64,000 bases of DNA from contig PXYW01000003.1 of assembly GCA_003023695.1 (NCBI GenBank), forward strand, positions 41,938 through 105,937, in the 5' to 3' direction. Shown in pieces: positions 9,415 to 18,708 of this stretch (position 1 is the first letter of the stretch; the number at the start of each line of letters is the position of its first letter). Under the pieces are notes generated by a model. That model ran no database searches and was not told the origin of the DNA. It saw nothing but the letters and a program-made list of their open reading frames with translations. The position numbers were made by a program, and so were the translations under genes. The DNA comes from Sulfobacillus benefaciens. Lineage in GTDB: Bacteria; Bacillota; Sulfobacillia; Sulfobacillales; Sulfobacillaceae.

Positions 9415-10818
9415 ATGACCGAATGGCATGCTCACCGGCATCATCAGATAATGCGGGATGAAATAAGCATAAATCCATTATTTGCGCGTAATGGAGAAGA
9501 TGTGGTACCCCGATTCACATTGGCCGATCACGGCTTATTGCCCGAGACAGCTTATCAGATAGTCCATGACGAAATGGCCTTAGATGGGAACGCACGCCTT
9601 AATTTAGCCACGTTTGTAGGCACCTGGATGGAACCACAAGCGCGATTACTCTATTCTGAAGCAGCGGATAAAAACATGATCGACAAGGATGAATATCCTC
9701 AAACCGCTGCCATAGAAGATCGTTGCATTCATATTCTGGCAGATTTGTGGCATGCTCCAAATGCCCATAACGCCATAGGGGTTTCAACCACCGGATCCTC
9801 GGAAGCGTGCATGCTGGGTGGATTGGCATTAAAGCGTCGGTGGCAAACAGCGCGAAGACAGGCTCATCAGCCGTACGACAGACCCAATATCGTCTTTAGT
9901 TCCGCAGTTCAGGTAGTATGGGAAAAATTTGCCAACTACTTTGAAGTTGAACCTCGCTATGTAAACATTACGCTTGATAAACCGTATCTGTCGCCTGAGG
10001 GAGTCCTAGATGCGGTTGACGAAAACACTATAGCTGTGGTGCCTATTTTAGGCGCAACTTATACGGGAATTTACGAGCCGGTGGCTGCTATCGCCCAAGC
10101 ATTGGACGAATTGGAACGACAGACCGGGCTGGACATCCCTATCCATGTGGATGCGGCTTCCGGAGGATTCGTTGCCCCATTTTTACAACCTGATTTAGTG
10201 TGGGATTTTCGATTGCCGCGAGTGCAATCCATCAACACTTCAGGTCATAAATATGGATTGGTCTATCCAGGACTCGGTTGGGTTTTGTGGCGCGAAAAAT
10301 CCAGTCTGCCACAAGACCTGGTCTTTGAGGTCTCGTATTTGGGTGGGAATATGCCCACTTTTGGACTGAACTTTTCCCGCCCCGGCGGTCAAGTCCTGCT
10401 ACAGTACTATAACTTCCTAAGGCTAGGACGTCAGGGATACTACCAAGTGCAAAAGACCTGTCAGGATGTGGCGCATTTCCTGGCTCATAAAATTGGCGAC
10501 ATGCCAATGTTTGAACTTCTCACCGATGGTTCCGACATTCCCGTTTTTGCTTGGCGCCTAGTACCCGGAGCCGAACGCAAGTGGGATCTACACACGTTGT
10601 CGCATATGCTTCGAGAGCGAGGATGGCAAGTTCCAGCATACCCTTTGCCCGCATCCCTGGAGGATATCACGATTATGCGCGTGGTGGTCCGCAATAGCTT
10701 TTCCATGGATTTGGCCCATTTGTTTCTCGATGATTTACAGCGGTCGGTTGCCGCACTAGAAGACTTGTCCCATCCGTATCCCGCATCATCGTCTAGATCC
10801 CACCATTTCCACCATTAA
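9415..10818 (+). CDS. gadB: Glutamate decarboxylase
   Basis: 467-aa PLP-dependent group II decarboxylase. It converts L-glutamate to GABA and CO2, consuming a proton, the classic cytoplasmic acid-resistance reaction. Visible: the N-terminal substrate region FVGTWMEPQA, STTGSSEACMLGG, IHVDAASGGFVAPF for the cofactor-contacting Asp, and the PLP lysine in NTSGHKYGLVYPGLGW. The C-terminus ends in a His-rich tail (SRSHHFHH). AAAGGAG lies 8 nt before the ATG. No glutamate/GABA antiporter is adjacent; the nearest APC permease is 6 kb away and oriented oppositely. Confidence 0.93.
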   Translation: MTEWHAHRHHQIMRDEISINPLFARNGEDVVPRFTLADHGLLPETAYQIVHDEMALDGNARLNLATFVGTWMEPQARLLYSEAADKNMIDKDEYPQTAAIEDRCIHILADLWHAPNAHNAIGVSTTGSSEACMLGGLALKRRWQTARRQAHQPYDRPNIVFSSAVQVVWEKFANYFEVEPRYVNITLDKPYLSPEGVLDAVDENTIAVVPILGATYTGIYEPVAAIAQALDELERQTGLDIPIHVDAASGGFVAPFLQPDLVWDFRLPRVQSINTSGHKYGLVYPGLGWVLWREKSSLPQDLVFEVSYLGGNMPTFGLNFSRPGGQVLLQYYNFLRLGRQGYYQVQKTCQDVAHFLAHKIGDMPMFELLTDGSDIPVFAWRLVPGAERKWDLHTLSHMLRERGWQVPAYPLPASLEDITIMRVVVRNSFSMDLAHLFLDDLQRSVAALEDLSHPYPASSSRSHHFHH

Positions 10819-10836
10819 TGGGAAACAACCCGTCAT

Positions 10837-10861
10837 CCGAGCCGCCCTCCGAGCGGCTCGG
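10837..10861 (+). terminator. Strong GC hairpin after gadB
   Basis: Perfect 9-bp stem ccgagccgc/gcggctcgg with a 7-nt loop, lying between the convergent gadB and patatin genes. No U-tract follows on either strand, so it may stabilise 3' ends rather than act as an intrinsic terminator. Confidence 0.5.
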
Positions 10862-10886
10862 CAACGCGTTGGTGAATTTCCAGTGA

Positions 10887-11753
10887 TTACTGCCGCGAGT
10901 CGATAAATTGCTTCAACTGGGGCAGAACTCGTTGGACCGCTTGATATCCATGGTCTATCAACATCGCATAATCGTTAAATCCAAAAAATGGCACATGTTG
11001 CGTCATAGGGGCAATGGAAAACACATTCGCATCAGAAGCGCGCAATTCCGATAAGGTTTGCGTAGCATAATCTTCCGACCGGGATAAAATCTCTTCAATA
11101 CCTACTTGGTTAGCGTTCACAGTAGGCGGAACCGCCACGTTCACTGCCACTACCGGTCCGTGAAAGAGAGCCTTGGCCCAATCCACGGGCAAAGTATCAG
11201 CTGTGCCGCCATCCACCAACACTCGATTATTCCATCTCGGTGCATCAAATAATCCGGGCAAGGCCATTGTCGCCCCTAAAGCTAGATTAAGAGACACCCT
11301 GTGGTATACTTCCCACCGCCCCCTCAACGGGGCCACCCTAGGTATATTGGTAAAGGCGATAGCCCGCATACTGACCAGATCCACTGAGGTCACCACCGTG
11401 GGCACCAAAAAATCTTCCGTGGTACTAGCCAATGGTGCTAAATTAAGTAATTCCGATAAGAATTGTGATGGGTTTATTAGTCCCGTTGCCCTTGTCGGAT
11501 TCCAAGGCCAAAGTTCAGCAAATAGTTCGCTATTGATGTGAAAATACCGCTCGGGATGCGCAGTAATTAGGGCTCCTGCTGCCTCCAGATCCGAAGCCGT
11601 AACTCCCAGCGCATAAAGACCCGCCACCAACCCTCCCGCAGATGTACCGGCTAATGCTACTGGACGAAGTCCTGCATTCTCCAAGGCTTTTAACACACCA
11701 ATATGGGCTGCCCCTAACAATCCACCCCCGGAAAGAGCCAACGAAAACCCCAT
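10887..11753 (-). CDS. Patatin-like phospholipase
   Basis: 288-aa cytoplasmic lipid acyl hydrolase of the RssA/patatin family. The oxyanion-hole motif is LSGGGLLGAAHIGVL at the N-terminus. The nucleophile elbow is GTSAGG (Ser near residue 39), and the catalytic Asp lies in VDGGTADTLPV. The Ser-Asp dyad is therefore intact. Bacterial members of unknown substrate are common, and the context (K+ channel gene upstream on the same strand) gives no further hint. Confidence 0.9.
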   Translation of the reverse strand: MGFSLALSGGGLLGAAHIGVLKALENAGLRPVALAGTSAGGLVAGLYALGVTASDLEAAGALITAHPERYFHINSELFAELWPWNPTRATGLINPSQFLSELLNLAPLASTTEDFLVPTVVTSVDLVSMRAIAFTNIPRVAPLRGRWEVYHRVSLNLALGATMALPGLFDAPRWNNRVLVDGGTADTLPVDWAKALFHGPVVAVNVAVPPTVNANQVGIEEILSRSEDYATQTLSELRASDANVFSIAPMTQHVPFFGFNDYAMLIDHGYQAVQRVLPQLKQFIDSRQ

Positions 11754-11810
11754 TTCTACACACCTCCCGGTATTTTCCTCCCATCCTTATTTTATATTCC
11801 GTGGCCCCTC

Positions 11811-12764
11811 CTACTGTTCCGGAACCAGGATTAATACTGCATCTTGATCGTCAATAACGGGATCGTGTTCTACGCCAACCAATACAGATCCATCATGAAC
11901 CAGCCCTAACAAGACGCCGGGATAGTTTTTCCGCACTTGACTCAATGGCTGACCGGCCCACTCCGGTTGAATGGGACGTTCACGCAACTGATAGCGGTCG
12001 GTGCCTATCAACCCTAACAGCAAGTCCGCGGCATGTGGCGTCTCAAGACTTTTAGCCAACGTACGGCCCATTAAATCATCGGCGGAAATGGTATGACGAA
12101 TCCCTAGATCTTGCAACGCACCTGCAACTTTTGTCGATTGCACCATAGCCATTTGGGGCAAATTCGGTGCGGCATGTTTTACTAACACTGCCGTCATCAA
12201 AATATCGCCGTCGGAACTGCCAGCTATTAGTGCCTGGCGGGCCCTTTCCGGATGGGATTTCTTAACTGTTTCGACCTTGGTCGGGTCGCCTACCATGAGA
12301 TGAATCCTGGCAGGCACACGGGCCGGATCAACATCGGCCACTAATACCACTTCTTGCTCTTCGTCTACCAATTCGTTTAACAAGTGGGCCACGGTGTCGT
12401 TAAACCCGTACACCACCAGGAAGTCTTTAACATTAAGACGGTGCTCCATTCCCAATACCCTCCTGAGTTGAATTGATGCTAAAGCTGCTGCCCATGCTGC
12501 AAACACTGCACCCACTAGCGGGATCGTGGTCAGCATCACCCCCATCGCCACAATTCGCCCGATGGTGTTGTGGGGAGTCACATCTCCATATCCGACTGTG
12601 GTTGCAGTGGTAATTGCCCAGTATAGTCCGGTAAAGAAGCGAACTCCCTGGGTCCAGGCAAACAAGATCGCCCCTAGTATCATGGTCACCAGCGACAAGA
12701 TAATCAGAAAGAGGATCTGGTGCCTTCGCACCCTTTTCCATAACAGGCTAATTAATAGAGTCAC
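11811..12764 (-). CDS. Two-TM potassium channel with RCK (TrkA-N/TrkA-C) domains
   Basis: 317 aa. Two TM helices (about 16-36 and 70-95) flank a pore loop with the canonical K+ filter TTVGYGD. The cytoplasmic RCK-N Rossmann domain (about 110-225) begins DFLVVYGFNDTV, and an RCK-C domain (about 235-317) ends the protein. This is the MthK/YugO architecture, gated by ligands such as Ca2+ or nucleotides. The dinucleotide glycine motif is atypical (VVYGFND rather than GxGxxG). The ATG overlaps the stop of the upstream GNAT gene by 4 bp (ATGA). Confidence 0.9.
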   Translation of the reverse strand: MTLLISLLWKRVRRHQILFLIILSLVTMILGAILFAWTQGVRFFTGLYWAITTATTVGYGDVTPHNTIGRIVAMGVMLTTIPLVGAVFAAWAAALASIQLRRVLGMEHRLNVKDFLVVYGFNDTVAHLLNELVDEEQEVVLVADVDPARVPARIHLMVGDPTKVETVKKSHPERARQALIAGSSDGDILMTAVLVKHAAPNLPQMAMVQSTKVAGALQDLGIRHTISADDLMGRTLAKSLETPHAADLLLGLIGTDRYQLRERPIQPEWAGQPLSQVRKNYPGVLLGLVHDGSVLVGVEHDPVIDDQDAVLILVPEQ

Positions 12765-13642
12765 AGTGGTCTCCGTTGGAAATGGTATTGATCAATATCG
12801 GTTACAGGTTGATAGCCAACTTGTTGGTATATATGATTTGACGTAGGATTCGCCAGGTCGGTAAACAGGAACACCCGTTGATATCCCCAATCCAACAATT
12901 GTTGTGACACCCGCCGCACCAAATCAGACGCATACCCTCGCCCGCGATAGGGTGGCGGTGTATAAACCGGAGCTATACGAATGCCATGAGGCGTTGGTCC
13001 GCTATAGCCCACTATGCAACACGGATTTCCAGATTCCTCGAGCACCATAAATCCCGCGCTCCGCCATTCGCCTGCCAATCGAACTGTAACACTGCGATGG
13101 GCAAAGTCGCGAGGATCTGTCACCTCTCCCATCGCCTCTGCCGTAAAGTCCACCATCCAAGACAGCAACCAGGAGTAATCTTCCGGTACCGCTTGACGTA
13201 TCTGTTCGGGACCCGAAGATCCCGGCAGCACATCCGTCAACTGGTAAATACGCTCCGAGACTTCGCGGGTGACCGCATCCCCGGACAACGATGCCCAAAT
13301 TCTAGCGAACTCGGCTGCCGGGCGTATAGGCCCTATAACACCTACCAGCCCCGGGTACAGGCTAAAAACATCTTGGACCAAGCACTTAACCGCTTCTTCT
13401 AACCCAATCTTGGACAATATTAGGGGCCTCCCTGCCATCCCTAGCGCCGCACCATGAATCTTTCCTTGTTGATTGGCAACCGCACCCAGATAGACTAAGT
13501 CTCCTGGACGCGGATTCCGAGCCTCCGATTCCAAGAGCCCTAACATTAAATTGTGGGTAGCCTCATCGTTCATTAAGAACTCACGAACGTCGGAAAACAA
13601 GGTCGTTGGCGATAGAGACCGCATCATTCGAAACTGCTCCAT
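12761..13642 (-). CDS. GNAT-family N-acetyltransferase
   Basis: 293-aa protein with a C-terminal GNAT domain (about residues 150-290). The acetyl-CoA binding motif A reads PPPYRGRGYASDLVRRVSQQ, and motif B follows with NPTSNHIYQQVGYQPV. The N-terminal 140 residues have no motif I recognise, as in the DUF4081/FeeM-like two-domain GNATs. It overlaps the K+ channel gene by 4 bp, so the pair is an operon. The acceptor substrate is unknown. Confidence 0.82.
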   Translation of the reverse strand: MEQFRMMRSLSPTTLFSDVREFLMNDEATHNLMLGLLESEARNPRPGDLVYLGAVANQQGKIHGAALGMAGRPLILSKIGLEEAVKCLVQDVFSLYPGLVGVIGPIRPAAEFARIWASLSGDAVTREVSERIYQLTDVLPGSSGPEQIRQAVPEDYSWLLSWMVDFTAEAMGEVTDPRDFAHRSVTVRLAGEWRSAGFMVLEESGNPCCIVGYSGPTPHGIRIAPVYTPPPYRGRGYASDLVRRVSQQLLDWGYQRVFLFTDLANPTSNHIYQQVGYQPVTDIDQYHFQRRPL

Positions 13643-13824
13643 CCTCTATTCACCTTCTTTGGGGTGGCATTTCCGCTACTGTTCTCATTCTACCTAACCG
13701 CAGAAGTAAAGCGCCATACCTATGAAATCACCCCTAGTGTGCGATTGGCACCAACGTATTAAGCCTCTACGGTAACACTGTGGAATTCGTCCATCACGAT
13801 GATGTCGGAAAGCAAGGACAAACA

Positions 13825-14994
13825 ATGGAAACTGCATCTCTTTGGGGACAAGTCGCAGAAGCAACGCGCCAACTGCTAAATGCGGGATGGGTGCAAATTA
13901 CCCATTTTGAAGAAACCGAACCCCTGATCACCATTAAAGGGGTATCTTATTTTGTTCCCCCAGAATTGAATCGTTTAATGACCGTCACCCAAACTCTGGT
14001 TTCTCCCTTAGATCCTTTTCACCGCGCCCATCAACCTACCGTAAACCGGGTGATGCGCCAACTATATCTCGAAGGACAAACGGTATGCGCCCCTTTAGAA
14101 GATTTTCTCTGTGACATTTTGTCCCCAGAATTGTGCCAGTCTCTAGCCTATTATGCAAATCTTCGCCTCGTTTGTGCTACGCCCCTTTGGTATCGGGGAA
14201 GAGTGTCGGGCGCACTAATCGCCTATGGAATGTCTGATCCCAACGGCCCAGCACTACAATTGTTAGCGCAATTGGCTTCTTTAATTTGGTTTCAAGAACA
14301 AGCTCAAGGAAACACCCAGGGAGAATTGGAGGCACTACAACGAGCAGCGTTGGAATGGATAGCCCTTTCCTCCCACCATCGCCATGAACTAGCGGACATT
14401 TTAGCAAGCCAAATCCAAACGCGTCTCATTGCCCTGATGTGGAGATTGGATGATGTGCTCGATGGATTAACCCCTGACGAATCATGGATCCCCACTTTAT
14501 CCCAAATTCGCGAACAATTGTCGCAAACCGCATACCAGGACATCGCAAATATGAGTCACGCAATGTATCCCCCAACATTGCAGCTAGGATTAATAGCCGC
14601 GCTCTCCACGTTGTTGGCAGAGCATTCCACCTGCAACGCCACTTTGGCAGCAGACGATGTTGTGCACAACTGGGACTATCCCACGAACAACCGTATTCCT
14701 TTCTCGGTCCGTCTCGCCATGTATCAAATTGTCGAAGACTACTTAAAAATAATGGAGGAAGAGGGAATCGTCTCGCAAACCCAACTCAAGTTATCCGCCC
14801 TCGGCAATACCTTGTGCTTAAATGTCACAGTGCAAGATCCGCTCCCCAGTCTGGCTCCGTTCCCCCGCAAGCTCGCCGAACAACAGATCAAACTGCTAAG
14901 CGGCCAAGTGTTTTGGGCCGAGGATGGCCATCGTATGGCCATCGTGCTTCCAATCCTAGCTCCATCGATAAATCTATCCCGCTCGCCCGGATAA
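13825..14994 (+). CDS. Degenerate histidine-kinase-like protein (GAF-like + vestigial kinase core)
   Basis: 389 aa from the ATG at 13825, which has AAGGA 6 nt upstream; the frame extends to a GTG at 13780. The N-terminal 180 residues look GAF-like (CATPLWYRGRVSGALIAYG). The C-terminal half aligns in outline with the next gene: a dimerisation region with YQDIANMSHAMYPPTLQLGL and a Bergerat-like region. The His position of HisKA_3 is replaced (ELADILASQ), the N-box lacks Asn (QIVEDYLKIMEEE), and no G-box DxGxG is seen. It is probably catalytically dead and either partners or antagonises the intact kinase downstream (inference). Confidence 0.6.
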   Translation: METASLWGQVAEATRQLLNAGWVQITHFEETEPLITIKGVSYFVPPELNRLMTVTQTLVSPLDPFHRAHQPTVNRVMRQLYLEGQTVCAPLEDFLCDILSPELCQSLAYYANLRLVCATPLWYRGRVSGALIAYGMSDPNGPALQLLAQLASLIWFQEQAQGNTQGELEALQRAALEWIALSSHHRHELADILASQIQTRLIALMWRLDDVLDGLTPDESWIPTLSQIREQLSQTAYQDIANMSHAMYPPTLQLGLIAALSTLLAEHSTCNATLAADDVVHNWDYPTNNRIPFSVRLAMYQIVEDYLKIMEEEGIVSQTQLKLSALGNTLCLNVTVQDPLPSLAPFPRKLAEQQIKLLSGQVFWAEDGHRMAIVLPILAPSINLSRSPG

Positions 14995-15228
14995 ATATGG
15001 TAAAAGTTTTCGTCCAAGTGTATGGGATTTCCTCATGATGGCATAGGCTTCGACATTATCACTGCGCCAAATTGTCGCAATATACAGGTTCGTGACGCAC
15101 GATTCCTTCGCCGTCGTCACTGTCGATGCAGGAATTTTTATGGATTTAGGCGAATTGGCTGCTGACAAATTAAGTAAAATCCCATGAAAAAACTTATAGG
15201 GCGACGATTAATAAGGAGAAAATATCTC

Positions 15229-16392
15229 ATGAATATACATCCGCCGGTACTTAAGGATTTTATCGAGCGCATTCGCCACGAGACTAAATGGGCCTGGATT
15301 CAATATCTACGAGTCTCCCTAGTATCTTTTGATGTGATTGAATGTAGCCACAATCCTGCTGATGCTGCTGCAGCAGAGGCACTTTGCCAAGTGGTAGCTC
15401 TCTGCCACCAGACCGCGAAGAACGGGGAAATCAATGCAAACTCAATCTACCGCAAGGGGCCGCTGTTAAATCGGCACTGGACCGACTTTACAGAATCCGA
15501 TATAAAAATAGGCATACCTCCAAGGTGGCCATATCTTAGCCTCTATCCGGTCAAATACGACACTGTATATTATGGTTCCTTACTTATTCATCACGAAGAA
15601 CTTCTCTCAGAACATTCAGAACAACTATTATCCGCTTATGCTCACGAGGCGGCAGCCCTCGAACGGGTTTCCGATCTTGAACAACGTGTGCAGGATCAAG
15701 GATGGAAGCTACACGATGCCATTATAGAATTGGCGCATGCACATGATACAGCAGCAGAATCCGTAGCTGACCACTTACACGGCAAAGTGCAAAGCTACTT
15801 ACTGGTTGCATCGCATCAGCTGCAGCAGTGTCAAGATTTGCTTAGGTCACAACCCACCGAGATAATGGATATTTTGCAAAACACCATGGATCTTCTCGAT
15901 ACCGTCCGTGATCAGCATATACGGCAATTAAGTCACCAACTCCATCCGGCATTTATCCGACTTGGGCTGACTCCCGCATTAGAACATCTGATTCGACGCT
16001 ACCATTCTGTCTTGAATCTCCAACTTCGAATCGATGCCACGGTACGCCGATGGGACCAATTGATTGATAGTCCGCTGCCACCAGCTACACGACTAGCCAC
16101 CTACCGCATTGTGGAAGAGGCTCTGAATAACGTAATACAGCACGCCCAGGCCAATAGCGTCCAAGTCCGAGTATTGGTTGAAGACGGTCAATGGTTGGTC
16201 GTCCATATAGAAGACAACGGCAATGGCCGCCAATCCCACTCATTGAAGGAACATTTGGGTACATTAACGATGAGAGCTCGAGCGGAAGAATTAGGGGGCA
16301 CACTGAAATGGACACCGGTGTCACCACAGGGCACTCGGATAACCTGCATTCTACCCATCGCGGTTTCCACTGGCCTATTAAAAACCATTTAG
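15229..16392 (+). CDS. NarL-type (HisKA_3) sensor histidine kinase
   Basis: 387 aa from the ATG at 15229 with AAGGAG upstream; the frame opens at 15184. The sensor half (about 1-170) is soluble and unassigned. The HisKA_3-like segment has ESVADHLHGKVQSYL with the phospho-accepting His. The HATPase_c domain is intact: N-box RIVEEALNNVIQHAQ, G1 IEDNGNG, G2 GTLTMRARAEELGG. No TM segment, so cytoplasmic. A lone receiver-domain protein is convergent and overlaps its last 15 bp, a plausible partner. The preceding gene is a degenerate paralogue. Confidence 0.82.
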   Translation: MNIHPPVLKDFIERIRHETKWAWIQYLRVSLVSFDVIECSHNPADAAAAEALCQVVALCHQTAKNGEINANSIYRKGPLLNRHWTDFTESDIKIGIPPRWPYLSLYPVKYDTVYYGSLLIHHEELLSEHSEQLLSAYAHEAAALERVSDLEQRVQDQGWKLHDAIIELAHAHDTAAESVADHLHGKVQSYLLVASHQLQQCQDLLRSQPTEIMDILQNTMDLLDTVRDQHIRQLSHQLHPAFIRLGLTPALEHLIRRYHSVLNLQLRIDATVRRWDQLIDSPLPPATRLATYRIVEEALNNVIQHAQANSVQVRVLVEDGQWLVVHIEDNGNGRQSHSLKEHLGTLTMRARAEELGGTLKWTPVSPQGTRITCILPIAVSTGLLKTI

Positions 16393-16767
16393 TGGCTCAG
16401 CGCCACACCAGTCGCGTAAAATTGACACTGTAATCTGTGGCTTTAAAATAAACGGAAGTGCCATTTTAGCCACGAAAGGCCCTATTTCAGGATCTGTTCC
16501 CATGATGAGTACTCTGGGTCGGAATGAAGAATTCCTTGCGCCGTCTCGAAAGCTCTCATAAAGCATTTTGTCTAATAAATTAACGTCGCATAAGACCAAG
16601 TTAGGTTGCAAATCGCGAACTAACGCCACACCGGCGACGCTAGCTGAAGCAGATCCTACTAATTTCACGCTGTTTAGAGCAGACACCAGGTGGATTAACC
16701 ACTTCAAATATAGTTCATCGCGTTCTAAGATCACTAGGGATCGCAGTAATTCCGGATCCGCCACCAC
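16378..16767 (-). CDS. Stand-alone response-regulator receiver domain
   Basis: 129 aa, a single CheY-like domain with no output domain. The phospho-acceptor is probably D61 in VLCDVNL. The switch residue is T91 in IMGTD and the conserved Lys is K109 in ILKPQ. The acidic pocket near the N-terminus reads ILERDE, so it is slightly atypical. The start is GTG with GGAGG close by. It is convergent with the intact kinase gene and could be a phosphate shuttle for it. Functional pairing is inference from proximity. Confidence 0.7.
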   Translation of the reverse strand: MVADPELLRSLVILERDELYLKWLIHLVSALNSVKLVGSASASVAGVALVRDLQPNLVLCDVNLLDKMLYESFRDGARNSSFRPRVLIMGTDPEIGPFVAKMALPFILKPQITVSILRDWCGAEPLNGF

Positions 16768-17249
16768 TTTCCTCCCCTTCCCCTTTGTAATTATTCGAGG
16801 GGCAAAGGCGATCTCCTTGTTTCCCCTGCCAATCTTTTGTGCTCTGATGCTTTAGTGCGTACATGTTTTAGAATATAATCTCGAACCATGAGAGATACGA
16901 CCAGCGGAAGGGTATCATGCCGTCAAGACGAACCACATATTCCAACCTTGGCCAAAAATTGCCGACGAATATAACTTGGACTCACAAACCGAAATTGCCA
17001 ACCTTAAATTGCTCATCGCCTCTCATGTTTCGCAGGTTCCAAATATCAGCGGACCAAATTTTGAAATTTTATTTGGCCGTGGTGGAGGCCATGCTAGCCG
17101 ATTTGCCGTTGGGTGCCGCGCTGAATCAAACGCGAGTGCCGGATGCTCCGCATCCGGAAATCTCTCATCGGAAGGTTGCCGCGTCCTATATTGGTCTCCT
17201 GTCGCAGGACGTGTTTTTCGGCTCTTTTGACGGCCAGAAAAGCGGTTAG
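16768..17249 (+). other. Non-coding or decayed stretch upstream of MFS remnant
   Basis: About 480 bp without a convincing gene. Short coding-like patches appear in different frames, for example KIADEYNLDSQTEIANLKLL near 16967-17026, then AVVEAMLADLPLGAAL near 17080-17127 continuing to a stop at 17249. They read like one ancestral ORF broken by frameshifts. The family was not recognised. Confidence 0.35.
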
Positions 17250-17550
17250 AGGTTACTTCGCCTTGAAAGTCGTGCCATCTCGACCACTATTGCTTGGTCT
17301 CGTAGTTATGTTATTTCTCGTGGCCGCTCTGTTCGCCCTAGGTAGCGGGTTATATGAATGGATTATTGGTGCGGTGTTTTTTTCAGCGGAATTGCCATCG
17401 GATTATTCAATGCAATGTGGCACGCTTCTGTGCAAGCATTTACACCGGTTGGGAAGTTGTCCCGGGTCAGTGCGCTTGACTGGTTATTGTCGTCAGCCAC
17501 GCCTGCTTTTGGTTGGAAGTAGTCGCACTTGCTGTTGCCTAAGCCATGTT
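17250..17550 (+). pseudogene. MFS transporter remnant (frameshifted fragment)
   Basis: A hydrophobic reading PSRPLLLGLVVMLFLVAALF runs from about 17275. Near 17380 the coding sense moves to another frame reading FSGIAIGLFNAMWHASVQAF, followed by KLSRVSALDWLLSSATPAFG. The last part matches the MFS efflux segment in which VPxxxLGRVSSLDWLxSF precedes the next TM helix. No full-length frame exists, and the rest of the transporter is absent upstream and downstream. It is a decayed 3' half of an MFS gene. Confidence 0.6.
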
Positions 17551-17599
17551 TCTCTTGAGCAAGCCCATGCGGGAACTTAACGAATAAGGGAAATGTAGC

Positions 17600-17731
17600 A
17601 TGAAAGCCATGGGAATTAATATCAAAGTATCGGGAACGAAGCTCATTCCTAGAGACGACTATTTTCGCATCCGGCAAACAGAACCAGACCTCAACATTAT
17701 GGCTGAGTTGCACATGGTAGATGACACCTAG
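17600..17731 (+). CDS. Small ORF of unknown function
   Basis: A 43-codon ORF from the ATG at 17600 to a TAG at 17731, beginning MKAMGINIKVSGTKLIPRDD. A purine-rich AAGGGAAA lies about 10 nt upstream. No family was recognised. It sits at the end of the decayed MFS region and may itself be a fragment. Confidence 0.3.
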   Translation: MKAMGINIKVSGTKLIPRDDYFRIRQTEPDLNIMAELHMVDDT

Positions 17732-17847
17732 TCTGGGTGGGCACTTTGCGTTACTATTTAAACTGCAGATTGGCAGCTATTGACATGCGGAACCTGCGAT
17801 GTTTCGCTTAATTTCGTGTGTTAGAGTGCCCGGTTCCCACCAGCTAA

Positions 17848-18708
17848 TCAATTTCCAAGCGTTTCCCTTACAGGTCGCCGCCGTGGATTTAACAGCAAGG
17901 ATAGAAACACAAGATACGAGACGGCTACGTCGATAATTGCCAAAAGGGGATGTCGTGCAATAGCCGAGTCATACACTCCGTGAAATATGGCTGCCAGCAA
18001 CAAAAGGCCAATGCCTACCCGCCATCCGCGAAAACCGTGTGACGCTACCCAGCCGAATCCCCAAGAGGCGATCCCTGCCCAAATTGCATGTAAAAACGGA
18101 GTGTATAATGCCCTCGTCAACGCGGTAAATGTTCCTAATCCAAAGGCATGCCGCATCACCTCAAATGCGATACCTCGTTCCACATAGGATATATTTTCCA
18201 CCGCAGAAAAACCCAGCCCCGATGACACCCCGAGCATCATATAGGTTAAAGGGGACCATACCACACCGCGAATCCTTTGCCAGCCTAGAACCACCAACAC
18301 GATAATTTGCTTACAAAATTCCTCGGTAAGGCCAACGAACGCGATATAGGCAGGAGTTGCCACGGCAAGTGAGGATGCGTTAAGAAACTTGGAACCTCCG
18401 TGAGCGTACCAAAAAGATTCGACCAACATGGCTATGGTGGTGCCCACCACACCGGTAAACACATAGGCTCCAATGTCGCTGACCAACGGTGCGAGCCGAA
18501 TATGGCTCGCTAACAATGGTTGAAACACAAAAAACCAAAACAAAGAGAAATACACCATCATCCCCGCCACGACATTGATATGAAAATCTAACAATAAAAT
18601 GGGGGTAATAGCCAGTAGTAGCAACCCCAGGTATAAACGCGACCGGAGGATGGCCATCACATAAAGAATAGGGTTAGCCGGAAGCCACCTTCTAGCGATA
18701 CCGAACAA
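17848..18708 (-). CDS. PrsW-family intramembrane metalloprotease
   Basis: 286-aa polytopic protein (about 8 TM) from a TTG at 18708. All PrsW/CAAX-protease-like motifs are present: FVGLTEEFCKQ (E-E-x-x-K), GFSAVENISY, TPFLHAIWAG and FHGVYDSA, supplying the Glu and His residues expected to bind the catalytic metal. PrsW of Bacillus cleaves anti-sigma factor RsiW, but homologues vary. The TTG has no convincing ribosome site. The real start is probably 18782 in another frame (see the next feature), so this gene may be frameshifted or depend on frameshifting. Confidence 0.85.
   Translation of the reverse strand: MFGIARRWLPANPILYVMAILRSRLYLGLLLLAITPILLLDFHINVVAGMMVYFSLFWFFVFQPLLASHIRLAPLVSDIGAYVFTGVVGTTIAMLVESFWYAHGGSKFLNASSLAVATPAYIAFVGLTEEFCKQIIVLVVLGWQRIRGVVWSPLTYMMLGVSSGLGFSAVENISYVERGIAFEVMRHAFGLGTFTALTRALYTPFLHAIWAGIASWGFGWVASHGFRGWRVGIGLLLLAAIFHGVYDSAIARHPLLAIIDVAVSYLVFLSLLLNPRRRPVRETLGN

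Noticed and set aside
10837..10861. Classic Rho-independent terminator of gadB
   Set aside because: The stem is perfect but there is no U-tract, so it is listed only as a hairpin at moderate confidence.
14484..15038. 184-codon plus-strand ORF overlapping the degenerate kinase
   Set aside because: Different frame over a gene with consistent coding sense and protein-level pattern; no ribosome site.
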